Assembly: GCF_009727155.1 (NCBI RefSeq)
Contig: NZ_WNWM01000002.1
Span: 1,922,001-1,986,000, forward strand
Direction: 5' to 3'
DNA: 64,000 nucleotides
DNA from: Pseudoduganella dura
GTDB taxonomy: Bacteria; Pseudomonadota; Gammaproteobacteria; Burkholderiales; Burkholderiaceae_D
This document shows positions 39,675 through 48,379 of the stretch, one piece after another. A program made the position numbers and the translations under genes. Every line of letters begins with the position of its first letter. Position 1 is the first letter of the stretch. The notes beneath the pieces were generated by a model. The model ran no database searches. It was not told where the DNA came from and saw nothing but the letters and a program-made list of their open reading frames with translations.

Positions 39675-40904
39675 TTATGGTTTTGTCGCCGCACCGGGGC
39701 GGCCGTATTCCTGGATCAGCCGGGCCAGCAGGTAGATGCGCGGCGCGATGCTGTCCACTTCTGCGTATTCGTCGGCCGTGTGGATGCCGCCGCCGACGAT
39801 GCCCAGGCCATCGAGCGTGGGCACGCCGGCCGCGAAGACCAGGCTGGCATCGGCTGCGCCGCCGGTGCTTTCCAGCGTCAGCTTGCGGCCGATCTCGGCG
39901 TAGACCGCGGCGGCTTTCCGCGCCAGCCCATCGGTGACGGGGCTGGGCGGCATCGGCGGGAAGCCCCGTTTCAGCGCCAGCGCCACCCTGGCGTCCGGCA
40001 CCAGCTGGTTCGCGGCGATGCGGCGCAGGTCGCGCTCGACGCGGTCGAATTCGTCCGGCGTCTTCACGCGCACGTCCGCCGTGGCCTTCGCGTGGTCCGG
40101 GATCACGTTGCTGCGGTCGCCGCCCCGGATGACGGTCCAGCTGACGGTGGTTTCCCTGCCATCGTCGCCGAGGCGGGACAGCTGCACGACCTGGTGCGCC
40201 GCTTCCAGCGCCGCGTTGACGCCCTGCTTCGGCGCCACGCCGGCGTGCGAAGCCTTGCCGGTCACTTCCAGCTCGATCTCGCCGCTGCCCTTGCGCGCCA
40301 CCACCAGCCCATCGGCCGCGCGGCCCGGTTCCAGGTTGAAGGCCACGTCATGTTCGCGCGCCAGCCGCTCTATCAGCGCGCGCGTGCCCTCGGAGCCGGT
40401 CTCCTCGTTCGTGTTGAGCAGGATGGTGAGCTTGCCGAAGTCCGCGCCGGTCAGCAGCCTGCCGGCCCCGATGGCGATGACGATGCCGCCTTTGTCGTCC
40501 ATGATGCCGGGGCCGTAGGCGCGCCTGCCTTCCACCCGGAACGGGCGTTTCGCGGCGGTGCCGTCGGCGAACACGGTATCCATGTGGGCAACGAGCAGCA
40601 CGCGGCCCTTCCCCGTGCCGCTGCGCGTGGCCACCAGGTTGTGGCCGGCCGCCGGCGAGGCCGGCAGCTTCTCGATGCGAAAGCCCTGCCGCGCCAGCTC
40701 GGCCGCGGCGATGGCGCCCACCGCATCGAGCCCCTTCGCGTTGAACGTGCCGGAATCGATGTTGACGAGCTTCTCCAGCAGCGCCAGGGCGGCCGGCTGC
40801 TGCGCTTCCGCCTGCTTCAGCAGCGCGGGGTTGGCCGACGCCGTTCCCGGTGTTGCTCCCAGTGTTGCCAATGCCAGCGAAATGCCGGCCGCGAGCTTGC
40901 GCAT
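39675..40904 (-). CDS. Exported M20-family metallopeptidase (glutamate carboxypeptidase-like)
   Basis: 409 residues from ATG 40904, preceded by GGGGAG; the longer upstream frame is antisense to the CorC gene and is rejected. After a signal peptide the two-zinc site is visible: LVAHMDTVF, GPGIMDDKGG, NTNEETGSEG and HTADEYAEVDS. A dimerisation domain lies at about 195-305. The overall shape matches CPG2-like exopeptidases that release C-terminal glutamate. Confidence 0.92.
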   Translation of the reverse strand: MRKLAAGISLALATLGATPGTASANPALLKQAEAQQPAALALLEKLVNIDSGTFNAKGLDAVGAIAAAELARQGFRIEKLPASPAAGHNLVATRSGTGKGRVLLVAHMDTVFADGTAAKRPFRVEGRRAYGPGIMDDKGGIVIAIGAGRLLTGADFGKLTILLNTNEETGSEGTRALIERLAREHDVAFNLEPGRAADGLVVARKGSGEIELEVTGKASHAGVAPKQGVNAALEAAHQVVQLSRLGDDGRETTVSWTVIRGGDRSNVIPDHAKATADVRVKTPDEFDRVERDLRRIAANQLVPDARVALALKRGFPPMPPSPVTDGLARKAAAVYAEIGRKLTLESTGGAADASLVFAAGVPTLDGLGIVGGGIHTADEYAEVDSIAPRIYLLARLIQEYGRPGAATKP

Positions 40905-40964
40905 GTGATATCTCCCCGATAACATCCGATCATAGCTCAGTGTGCTGAACGATGTGCGCAACTG

Positions 40965-41007
40965 CCGAGCCTGTGTCAAGGAGCCAGACCCCATGACACG
41001 AGCTCGG
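40965..41007. repeat. Inverted repeat carrying a GGAGCCAGACCCC core
   Basis: Fourteen-base arms (40965-40978 and 40994-41007) pair except for two central positions, and enclose GGAGCCAGACCCC (40980-40992). That core fits the quasi-palindromic 13-mer pattern of the other elements. It lies in the divergent gap between the M20 peptidase and the CorC-like gene. Confidence 0.6.
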
Positions 41008-41094
41008 CAGGAGGTGCGAGGTTGCACCACGTACATCATTCCCGTAGAATTTGCGGCTCTGCGGCCGCATTTGCCGCGATACCTTCCCCACGCC

Positions 41095-42372
41095 TTGGAC
41101 AACATTCCCTTATGGGTGCAGCTCCTTGCACTCGCCTGCCTGATCTTCCTGTCGGCCTTTTTCGCGATGGCCGAAACCGCCCTGATGGCGGCCAACCGCT
41201 TCCGTTTGCGCCACGAGGCGAAGCGGGGCAGCCGCCGCGCGATTGCCACGCTGTGGCTGCTGGAGCGTACCGAGCGCCTGCTGTCGCTGGTACTGATCGC
41301 CAACACGCTGCTCAACGCGATGGCGATCGCGCTGGTGACGGCGATCGCCATCAACCGCTTCGGGCTGGAGGAACACGTGATTCTGATCTCGACCGGCGCG
41401 GTGGTGTTCATGTTGATCGTGCTGGCGGAGATTTCGCCGAAGATCATCGGCGCCCGCTATGCGGACCAGGTCGTGCTGCCGGCCAGCCTCGTGCTGCGGC
41501 CGCTGCTGCGCGCCGCCAGGCCCCTGATCTGGTTCGTGCACCTGTTCGTGGAAACGCTGCTGCGCGCGTTCCGGGTCAAGCCGGCCGGCAATCCCCATGA
41601 ATCGGGCCTGTCCGCGGACGAGCTGCGCTCGGTGCTGCTGGAAGCGGGCAACTTCATCCCGCAGAAGCACCGCAGCATCCTGCTGAACCTGTTCGACCTG
41701 GACAAGATCTCCGTCGAGGACGTGATGACGCCCCGCGCGCAGATCGAGGCGCTGAACCTGGCGGTGCCGGTCGACGAGATCAAGCAGCAGCTGACCACCT
41801 GCTATCACAACAAGCTGCCCGTCTACGACGGGGAGATCAACCAGATGGTCGGCATCCTGCACGTGCGCAAGGCCATCGCGCTGCTCAACGAGGAGGACGA
41901 ACTGACCGTGGCGCACTTCCGCGCGCTGCTGTCCGAACCCTACTTCATCCCGCAGGACACGGCCGTGTTCGCGCAGCTGCAGAACTTCCAGGAGCTGCGC
42001 GAGCGGCTGGCGATCATCGTCGACGAATACGGCGAGGTGCAGGGTCTCGTCACGCTGGACGACATCATCGAGGAAATGATCGGCGAATTCACGACGTCGA
42101 CACCATCGGCCAGCCGGGCCGACACCTTCGGCTGGGATGCCAGGTCCACCTGCCTGCTGGAGGGCACCACCGCCCTGCGCGACATCAACAAGCGGCTGGG
42201 ATTAAACTTTCCGCTGGACGGTCCGAAAACACTGAACGGGCTGTTGCTGGAATACCTGCAGGATATCCCGGACGCGCCGATCAGCGTGCGGATTGGCAAT
42301 TGCACCATAGAGGTTGTACAGGTGCAAAATCAGCGCGTGAAAGTCGCCAAATTGCGACAGCTGGACAGGTAA
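41095..42372 (+). CDS. CNNM/CorC-HlyC family membrane protein with CBS pair
   Basis: 425 residues from TTG 41095, chosen because the family begins with a sequence like MDNIPLWVQLLALACL. An ATG at 40993 in the same frame would add 34 non-family residues and lie in the inverted repeat. Residues 1-180 are the CNNM transmembrane domain (SAFFAMAETALMAANRFRLR). About 200-320 holds two CBS domains (EDVMTPRAQIEAL; VDEYGEVQGLVTLDDIIEEMIGEF), and the end is the CorC_HlyC domain. Members transport or sense magnesium or cobalt. It precedes pilB in the same direction. Confidence 0.9.
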   Translation: MDNIPLWVQLLALACLIFLSAFFAMAETALMAANRFRLRHEAKRGSRRAIATLWLLERTERLLSLVLIANTLLNAMAIALVTAIAINRFGLEEHVILISTGAVVFMLIVLAEISPKIIGARYADQVVLPASLVLRPLLRAARPLIWFVHLFVETLLRAFRVKPAGNPHESGLSADELRSVLLEAGNFIPQKHRSILLNLFDLDKISVEDVMTPRAQIEALNLAVPVDEIKQQLTTCYHNKLPVYDGEINQMVGILHVRKAIALLNEEDELTVAHFRALLSEPYFIPQDTAVFAQLQNFQELRERLAIIVDEYGEVQGLVTLDDIIEEMIGEFTTSTPSASRADTFGWDARSTCLLEGTTALRDINKRLGLNFPLDGPKTLNGLLLEYLQDIPDAPISVRIGNCTIEVVQVQNQRVKVAKLRQLDR

Positions 42373-42459
42373 CACCGCTTTACAAAAGTGATGCCTGCGG
42401 GCATCATCGCTTGATTGCCCTCATCTTTCACGCGCGGTCCCATCGTCGTTCCTACATCT

Positions 42460-44184
42460 ATGGCAGCAGTCCAACCCACGACGGCATCAGGCGCTCCCCT
42501 GCCGGGACTGGCGCGGGCCCTGTTGCAGGCCGGCCGCCTCACTTCCGCGCAGGCCGATGCGCTGCTCAAGCGCGCGGGTACGGAAAAGCAGCCGTTTATC
42601 GACGTGCTGCTCGGCAGCGGCGTCATCGGCGCGCGCGACCTGGCCGCCTTTTGCGCCGAAACGTTCGCCTACCCGATGCTCGACCTGCACACGGTCAACG
42701 TGGCCGCCCTGCCCCACAAGATCATCGACGAAAAGCTGATGCAGAGCGGGCGCGTGGTGGCACTGGCCAAGCGGGGCAACAAGATGTCGGTGGCGATTTC
42801 CGATCCCACCAACACACAGGCGCTGGACCAGATCAAGTTCCAGACCGAATCGTCGGTGGAGCCGGTGATCGTGCCGCACGATGCGCTGCTGCGGCTGCTG
42901 CATGAACTGAGCAAGAACAGCGAACAGCTGATGGGCGAGCTGGCCGGCGACGACAGCGAGATCCAGTTCGCCGAGGAAGGCGACGCGGCGGCTGCGGAAG
43001 CGCCGTCGACGGACATCGAGGATGCGCCGATCGTGCGATTCCTGAACAAGATGCTGATCGATGCCGTCAACATGGGCGCCTCGGACCTGCACTTCGAGCC
43101 GTTCGAGAAGTTCTACCGGATCCGCTTCCGGGTCGACGGCGTGCTGGTCGAGCATGCGCAGCCGCCGATCGCGATCAAGGACAAGCTGGTGTCCCGCATC
43201 AAGGTGCTGGCCCGGCTGGACATCTCGGAAAAGCGCGTGCCGCAGGATGGCCGCATGCGGCTGATCGTGTCGCCCACGAAAACGCTCGACCTGCGCATCT
43301 CCACGCTGCCCACGCTGTTCGGCGAAAAAACGGTGATGCGTATCCTCGATGCCACGCAGGCGCAGATGGGCATCGATGCGCTGGGCTACGAGCCGGACCA
43401 GCGCGCGCTGCTGCTCGATGCGATCGCCCGGCCCTACGGCATGGTGCTCGTGACCGGACCGACGGGTTCCGGCAAGACCGTGTCGCTGTACACGTGCCTG
43501 AACATCCTGAACAAGCCCGGCATCAATATCTCGACGGCGGAAGACCCGGCCGAGATCAATCTGCCCGGCGTGAACCAGGTGAACGTGAACGACAAGGCCG
43601 GGCTGACCTTCCCGGTGGCGCTGAAATCGTTCCTGCGCCAGGATCCCGACATCATCATGGTCGGCGAGATCCGCGACCTGGAAACGGCGGACATCGCGAT
43701 CAAGGCGGCGCAGACGGGCCACATGGTGTTTTCCACGCTGCACACGAACGATGCGCCATCGACGCTGACGCGCCTGATGAACATGGGGGTGGCGCCGTTC
43801 AACATCGCCTCGTCCGTCATCCTGATCACGGCGCAGCGCCTGGCGCGCCGTTTGTGCACGTGCAAGAAGCCGGTCGACATCTCGCCGGACCTGCTGCTGC
43901 GCGCCGGCTACCGGGACGAGGACCTGGACGGCGGCTGGAAGCCCTACGGCCCGGTGGGCTGCGAGCGCTGCAACGGCTCCGGCTACAAGGGCCGCGTGGG
44001 CATCTACCAGATCATGCCGATCTCGCCGGCGATCGAGGCCCTGATCCTCGCGCACGGCAATTCGATGCAGATCGCCGCCCAGGCCCAGGCCGAAGGCGTG
44101 AAGTCGCTGCGCCAGTCCGGGCTGGTGAAGGTGAAGGCAGGGTTGACGAGCCTGGAAGAAGTGCTGGGTTGCACGAACGAATAG
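42460..44184 (+). CDS. pilB: Type IV pilus assembly ATPase PilB
   Basis: 574 residues. The extension ATPase of type IV pili, a cytoplasmic hexamer driving pilin polymerisation. The N-terminal MshEN-like domain spans about 15-155. The GspE/PilB core shows SDLHFEP, Walker A GPTGSGKT, the Asp box IIMVGEIRDLETADI, the His box STLHTNDAPSTLTRL and the zinc tetracysteine CTCKKP...CERCNGSGYKGR. A weak ribosome binding site precedes ATG 42460; a TTG at 42415 is the alternative. PilC follows 11 bases later. Confidence 0.95.
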   Translation: MAAVQPTTASGAPLPGLARALLQAGRLTSAQADALLKRAGTEKQPFIDVLLGSGVIGARDLAAFCAETFAYPMLDLHTVNVAALPHKIIDEKLMQSGRVVALAKRGNKMSVAISDPTNTQALDQIKFQTESSVEPVIVPHDALLRLLHELSKNSEQLMGELAGDDSEIQFAEEGDAAAAEAPSTDIEDAPIVRFLNKMLIDAVNMGASDLHFEPFEKFYRIRFRVDGVLVEHAQPPIAIKDKLVSRIKVLARLDISEKRVPQDGRMRLIVSPTKTLDLRISTLPTLFGEKTVMRILDATQAQMGIDALGYEPDQRALLLDAIARPYGMVLVTGPTGSGKTVSLYTCLNILNKPGINISTAEDPAEINLPGVNQVNVNDKAGLTFPVALKSFLRQDPDIIMVGEIRDLETADIAIKAAQTGHMVFSTLHTNDAPSTLTRLMNMGVAPFNIASSVILITAQRLARRLCTCKKPVDISPDLLLRAGYRDEDLDGGWKPYGPVGCERCNGSGYKGRVGIYQIMPISPAIEALILAHGNSMQIAAQAQAEGVKSLRQSGLVKVKAGLTSLEEVLGCTNE

Positions 44185-44195
44185 GGATAGAGGAC

Positions 44196-45407
44196 ATGGC
44201 ACACGCGGGCGGCATCAAGGAATCCATCTTTGCCTGGGAAGGCAAGGACAAGACGGGCAAGACCGTGCGCGGCGAACTGCGCGCGGGCGGCGAGGCCGTG
44301 GTCAACGTGACCCTGCGCAGGCAGGGCATCATGGTCACCAAGGTCAAGAAGAAGGTGTACCGCTCCGGCAAGAAGGTCACGGACAAGGACATTTCCCTGT
44401 TCACCCGCCAGCTGGCGACGATGATGAAGGCCGGCGTGCCGCTGCTGCAGTCCTTCGACATCGTGGGCAAGGGCCACGCCAATCCCTCCGTGTCGAAGCT
44501 GGTGATGGACCTGCGCGCGGATATCGAAACCGGCACGAGCCTGAACCAGGCGTTCCGCAAGTTCCCGCTGTACTTCGATCCGCTGTTCTGCAACCTGGTC
44601 GGCGCCGGCGAGCAGGCCGGCATCCTGGAAGACCTGCTGACCCGGCTGGCGATCTACAAGGAAAAGACGCTGGCGATGAAGGCCAAGATCAAGTCGGCGC
44701 TCACGTATCCGATCGCGATCCTGGCGGTGGCGTTCATCGTCACGGCGGTGATCATGATCTGGGTGGTGCCGGCGTTCAAGGAAGTGTTCTCCAGCTTCGG
44801 CGCGGACTTGCCGGCACCCACGCTGGTGGTGATGGCGATCTCCGAATTCTTCGTCGACTGGTGGTACATGATCTTCGGCGGCCTGTTCGCGGCGATCTAC
44901 TTCTTCTTCCAGGCGTGGCGGCGATCCCTCGGGATGCAGCAGGCGCTGGACCGGCTCCTGCTGCGCGTGCCCGTGTTCGGCGACGTGATCAGGAAGGCGA
45001 CGATCGCGCGCTGGACGCGCACCCTGTCGACCATGTTCGCCGCCGGCGTGCCGCTGGTCGAGGCGCTCGACTCGGTGGGCGGCGCCGCCGGCAATGCCGT
45101 CTACCTGGAGGCCACGCGCAAGATCCAGAGCGACGTCTCCACCGGCGTGAGCCTGACGGTGGCGATGCAGAACGTGGAAGTGTTCCCGAACATGGTCACG
45201 CAGATGGTGGCGATCGGCGAGGAATCCGGCGCGCTGGACGCGATGCTGGGCAAGGTGGCCGACTTCTTCGAGGAAGAGGTCGACGAGGCGGTCGCTTCCC
45301 TGTCGTCGCTGATGGAGCCGGCGATCATGGTGATCCTCGGCGTGCTGATCGGCGGGCTGGTGGTGGCGATGTATCTGCCGATCTTCAAGCTGGGGTCGGT
45401 GGTCTGA
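44196..45407 (+). CDS. pilC: Type IV pilus inner-membrane platform protein PilC
   Basis: 403 residues with AGAGGA before the ATG. Two GspF/T2SSF domains (about 70-195 and 275-398) with three transmembrane segments near 170-200, 220-245 and 375-400. Motifs are FTRQLATMMKAGVPLLQSFDIVG and the repeat WTRTLSTMFAAGVPLVEALDSVGG. It couples PilB to the growing pilus. In related bacteria pilD usually follows directly; here an opposite-strand gene pair intervenes, and a convergent hairpin lies after the stop. Confidence 0.95.
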   Translation: MAHAGGIKESIFAWEGKDKTGKTVRGELRAGGEAVVNVTLRRQGIMVTKVKKKVYRSGKKVTDKDISLFTRQLATMMKAGVPLLQSFDIVGKGHANPSVSKLVMDLRADIETGTSLNQAFRKFPLYFDPLFCNLVGAGEQAGILEDLLTRLAIYKEKTLAMKAKIKSALTYPIAILAVAFIVTAVIMIWVVPAFKEVFSSFGADLPAPTLVVMAISEFFVDWWYMIFGGLFAAIYFFFQAWRRSLGMQQALDRLLLRVPVFGDVIRKATIARWTRTLSTMFAAGVPLVEALDSVGGAAGNAVYLEATRKIQSDVSTGVSLTVAMQNVEVFPNMVTQMVAIGEESGALDAMLGKVADFFEEEVDEAVASLSSLMEPAIMVILGVLIGGLVVAMYLPIFKLGSVV

Positions 45408-45446
45408 GCCTGGCCGCCGCGGTTTCCGGAAGACGTCACGGTATCA

Positions 45447-45477
45447 GGAACACTGCGCGGTGCATGCGCAGTGTTCC
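45447..45477. terminator. Hairpin between convergent pilC and dehydrogenase genes
   Basis: GGAACACTGCGC and GCGCAGTGTTCC form a perfect 12-bp stem with a 7-base loop. No long T run follows, but the position between two stops suggests a bidirectional terminator. Confidence 0.6.
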
Positions 45478-45534
45478 CACGAGATGCGGCAGCGACTTTG
45501 CGCTGCTGCCGGCAGCTGCCCGGCCAGGCCGGCA

Positions 45535-46845
45535 TCAACGGCTCCGCACCACCCGCCACACGGTATTGGCCAGGTCGTCAGCGATGATCAGCGCCCCGCG
45601 CGGGTCGACCGTCACGCCGACCGGACGCCCGCGCGTCTTGCCATCGGCATCGCGGAAGCCGGTAACGAAGTCGACCGGCTCGCCGGCGGGCATGCCGCCC
45701 CTGAACGGCACGAAGATCACCTTGTAGCCGACGGGCTGGCTGCGATTCCAGCTACCGTGCTCGCCGACGAATGCCCCGTTGGCATATTGTTCTCCCATCG
45801 CCGGCAGGGAAAAACTCAGGCCGAGCGCTGCGACGTGCGATCCCAGGCTGTAATCGGGCTTGACGGCGGCGGCGACCTTGTCGGGGCGCCGCGGCATGAC
45901 GCGCGTGTCGACGTTCTGTCCCCAGTAGCTGTACGGCCAGCCGTAGAAGGCGCCTTCGCGCACCGAGGTCAGGTAGTCCGGTACCAGGTCCGGTCCCAGT
46001 TCGTCGCGTTCGTTCACGACCGCCCACAATTTTCCGGTGTCGGGGTGCATCGCCAATGCCGTCGGGTTGCGCAGCCCGGTCGCATAGGGCTTGTGGGCGC
46101 CCGTCGCGGCGTCGATCTGCCACACCATCGCGCGGTCGAGCTCAGCCTCCATGCCGCGTTCGGTGATATTGCTGTTCGAGCCGATGCCGACATACAGGGT
46201 GCGCCCGTCGGGGCTGATGGTGAGCGCCTTCGTCCAGTGATGATTGATTTCGGCAGGCAGCCTGGCGATGCTGGCCGGCGGCCCGCCGGCCCTGGTCTGG
46301 CCCTCCTGGTAGTTGAAACTGACCAGTTCACCCTGGTTTGCCACGTACACCTTGCCATTGGCGAACGCGAGGCCGTAAGGCGCGTCGAGTTTTTCCGCGA
46401 AGACGGTCTTCAACTCGTATTGGCCGTCGCCATCGGCATCGCGCAGCAAGGTCAGGCGATCGCCGCCTTCCACCTTGGTATTGCCTTGCGCCTTGATGTA
46501 GCCGGCGATGACGTCCTTGGGCTTAAGCTTCGCGGCATGGCCGCCGCGCCCTTCCGCGACGAGGATATCGCCATTGGGCAGCACCAGCGTCTGCCGCGGA
46601 ATCTTCAGGTCGGTGGCGATCGCGGCGATGCTGAAGCCCTTCGGCACGGTCGGCTTTTGACTGCCCCATGCCACCGGCTCGGCGATCTTCATGCTGGGCA
46701 GCAAACCGCGCTCGGGTTGCGGCAGCGTGGGGTCGGGCCCGCGCGCCTGCTGGCCATCTCCCTTGTCGGCGCATGCGGTCAGCAACAGCGCCATGCCCAG
46801 CAATGCCAGTGGCTTTATCGGCTTTATCGGCTTTATCGGCTTCAT
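45535..46845 (-). CDS. PQQ-type soluble sugar dehydrogenase-like lipoprotein (sorbosone dehydrogenase family)
   Basis: 436 residues from ATG 46845, with GGAGGT upstream. A lipoprotein signal (LLLTACADKG) puts it in the periplasm. Its n-region is unusual: KPIKPIKPIKP, encoded by perfect 9-base repeats. The six-bladed propeller shows FSIAAIATDLKIPRQTLVLPNGD, APYGLAFANGKVYVAN, YVGIGSNSNI and GYKVIFVPFRGGMP, as in soluble glucose/sorbosone dehydrogenases. PQQ binding is likely but not proven by eye. It overlaps the DUF2231 stop by four bases. Confidence 0.88.
   Translation of the reverse strand: MKPIKPIKPIKPLALLGMALLLTACADKGDGQQARGPDPTLPQPERGLLPSMKIAEPVAWGSQKPTVPKGFSIAAIATDLKIPRQTLVLPNGDILVAEGRGGHAAKLKPKDVIAGYIKAQGNTKVEGGDRLTLLRDADGDGQYELKTVFAEKLDAPYGLAFANGKVYVANQGELVSFNYQEGQTRAGGPPASIARLPAEINHHWTKALTISPDGRTLYVGIGSNSNITERGMEAELDRAMVWQIDAATGAHKPYATGLRNPTALAMHPDTGKLWAVVNERDELGPDLVPDYLTSVREGAFYGWPYSYWGQNVDTRVMPRRPDKVAAAVKPDYSLGSHVAALGLSFSLPAMGEQYANGAFVGEHGSWNRSQPVGYKVIFVPFRGGMPAGEPVDFVTGFRDADGKTRGRPVGVTVDPRGALIIADDLANTVWRVVRSR
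46811..46845 (-). repeat. 9-bp tandem repeat in the dehydrogenase signal sequence
   Basis: Three exact copies of GGCTTTATC (46811-46837) plus a partial fourth ending in the start codon. On the minus strand they encode Lys-Pro-Ile units right after Met1. Copy-number change would stay in frame but alter the charge and length of the signal n-region and the 5' end of the message. Confidence 0.85.
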
Positions 46846-47273
46846 TTCGCCACCTCCGGACGCGTATCCAGGCTGATCCACGTCGCGATGCAGGCCAATG
46901 CGGCAACGATCACCGACACGATCAATCCTTCCGGCATCGCCGCCCAGGCGTCCTTGGCATGGACGAAGGCGTTGCCCAGTCCCAGTACCCAGGTTGCCAG
47001 CAACAGCAGCAGGCCGATCAATGGACGCCCTGTCCTGTGCCGGGCACGGAGCAGGCCCGCCACGGAAAGTAGCAGGGCAAGACCGCCGAAGAGCAGGCCG
47101 CCGGCGATGAGCCACGATGCAAAATTGCTCCACTGGATCTGGTAGCTTCGATAGTAGGCCGCATCGCTCGCCAATGCACCGAGAAACAGGGGAACCGTTC
47201 CGGAGAGCAGGATGGCATGCAGCCGTCCCGGCGGGTGTCGATGAATCGGGCCGTTCGTTATGTGTGCTGACAT
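46842..47273 (-). CDS. DUF2231-type membrane protein
   Basis: 143 residues with four hydrophobic segments (about 20-38, 50-72, 82-102 and 116-134). The opening HPPGRLHAILLSGTVPLFLGALASD resembles DUF2231 proteins, in which conserved histidines may bind haem. It is the first gene of a two-gene leftward unit with the sugar dehydrogenase and could serve as its membrane electron acceptor (inference). Confidence 0.75.
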   Translation of the reverse strand: MSAHITNGPIHRHPPGRLHAILLSGTVPLFLGALASDAAYYRSYQIQWSNFASWLIAGGLLFGGLALLLSVAGLLRARHRTGRPLIGLLLLLATWVLGLGNAFVHAKDAWAAMPEGLIVSVIVAALACIATWISLDTRPEVAK

Positions 47274-47503
47274 TGCATGGTCCTCGTCGTAGGTTTCGCT
47301 TGGCGAATCGTATCGATATTACAAATATCCTGTCGCATAGCTGAGGCCGGAGCCGGTACCGCTACAGGAGCTTCGGCCCCGCCGCGTCGCACAGTGGCGG
47401 CGTGGAGCCATCTGCAGAGAGTCCGTCTGCAAATGGCGAGCGGTGGTGTAAGCTCTGGTTTTCATCTGCCGGCCTGGTGCGCAGGGCGCCACGGAACCCA
47501 CAC

Positions 47504-48379
47504 ATGCTCGAGTCACTCTTTCTTTTCTCCCCTCCCGCCACCCTCCCCGCCGCGATCGTCGCCGCCATCTTCGGCCTGCTGGTCGGGAGCTTCCTGAATG
47601 TCGTCATCTATCGCATGCCGAAGATGATGCAGCGCGAATCGGACAATTACGTGGCCAGCGAATCGGGCTTGCCACTGCCGCACACGGACCGCTTCAACCT
47701 GATGGTGCCGCGCTCGCGCTGCGGCCACTGCGGGCACCAGATCACGGCGCTGGAAAACATCCCGGTGGTCAGCTGGCTGGCGCTGGGCGGCAAGTGCCGC
47801 AGCTGCAAGACACCCATCTCCGGCCGCTATCCGGTCATCGAGGCGCTGACCGGCGCGCTGTCGGCGGCGCTGGTGTGGCAGTTCGGCAGCGGCTGGACGG
47901 GCCTCGCCACACTGCTGTTCGCCTACCTCCTGGTCGCGATGACGTTCATCGATGCCGATACCAGGCTGCTGCCGGACGACCTGACGTACCCGCTGCTGTG
48001 GGCCGGCCTGCTGGTGAACCTGAACGGCACCTTCGTGCCGCTGGCGGACGCGGTGATCGGCGCCGCCGCCGGCTACCTGGTGCTGTGGTCCGTCTACTGG
48101 CTGTTCAAGCTGCTGACCGGGAAGGAAGGCATGGGCTACGGCGACTTCAAGCTGCTGGCCGCGCTGGGCGCGTGGCTGGGCTGGACGATGCTGCCGACGA
48201 TCATCCTGCTGTCGTCCATCGTGGGTGCGCTGGTCGGCATCGGCCTGATCCTGTTCGCCAAGCGCGGGCGCGACAACCCGATCCCGTTCGGCCCGTACCT
48301 GGCGGCGGCGGGCATGATCGCGCTGATGTTCGGTCCGCAGATCGCGGCGTTCACGAGCCGGCTGCTGGGCGTGGCATGA
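47504..48379 (+). CDS. pilD: Prepilin leader peptidase / N-methyltransferase
   Basis: 291 residues, an eight-helix membrane aspartyl protease that cleaves and methylates type IV prepilins. The cytoplasmic zinc site is CGHCGH...CRSC. The two catalytic aspartates are in TFIDADTRLLPDDL and the GMGYGDFKLLAALGAW (GxGD) segment. The stop overlaps coaE as ATGA. Separation from pilC by the dehydrogenase pair means it needs its own promoter, presumably in the 230 bases upstream. Confidence 0.96.
   Translation: MLESLFLFSPPATLPAAIVAAIFGLLVGSFLNVVIYRMPKMMQRESDNYVASESGLPLPHTDRFNLMVPRSRCGHCGHQITALENIPVVSWLALGGKCRSCKTPISGRYPVIEALTGALSAALVWQFGSGWTGLATLLFAYLLVAMTFIDADTRLLPDDLTYPLLWAGLLVNLNGTFVPLADAVIGAAAGYLVLWSVYWLFKLLTGKEGMGYGDFKLLAALGAWLGWTMLPTIILLSSIVGALVGIGLILFAKRGRDNPIPFGPYLAAAGMIALMFGPQIAAFTSRLLGVA

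Noticed and set aside
40993..41094. An ATG start adding 34 residues to the CorC-like protein
   Set aside because: The added residues are not family-like and lie within an inverted repeat; TTG 41095 gives the expected N-terminus.
45447..45477. Membership of the hairpin after pilC in the 13-mer repeat family
   Set aside because: Its arms contain no GGNG...CNCC dyad; it looks like an ordinary convergent terminator.
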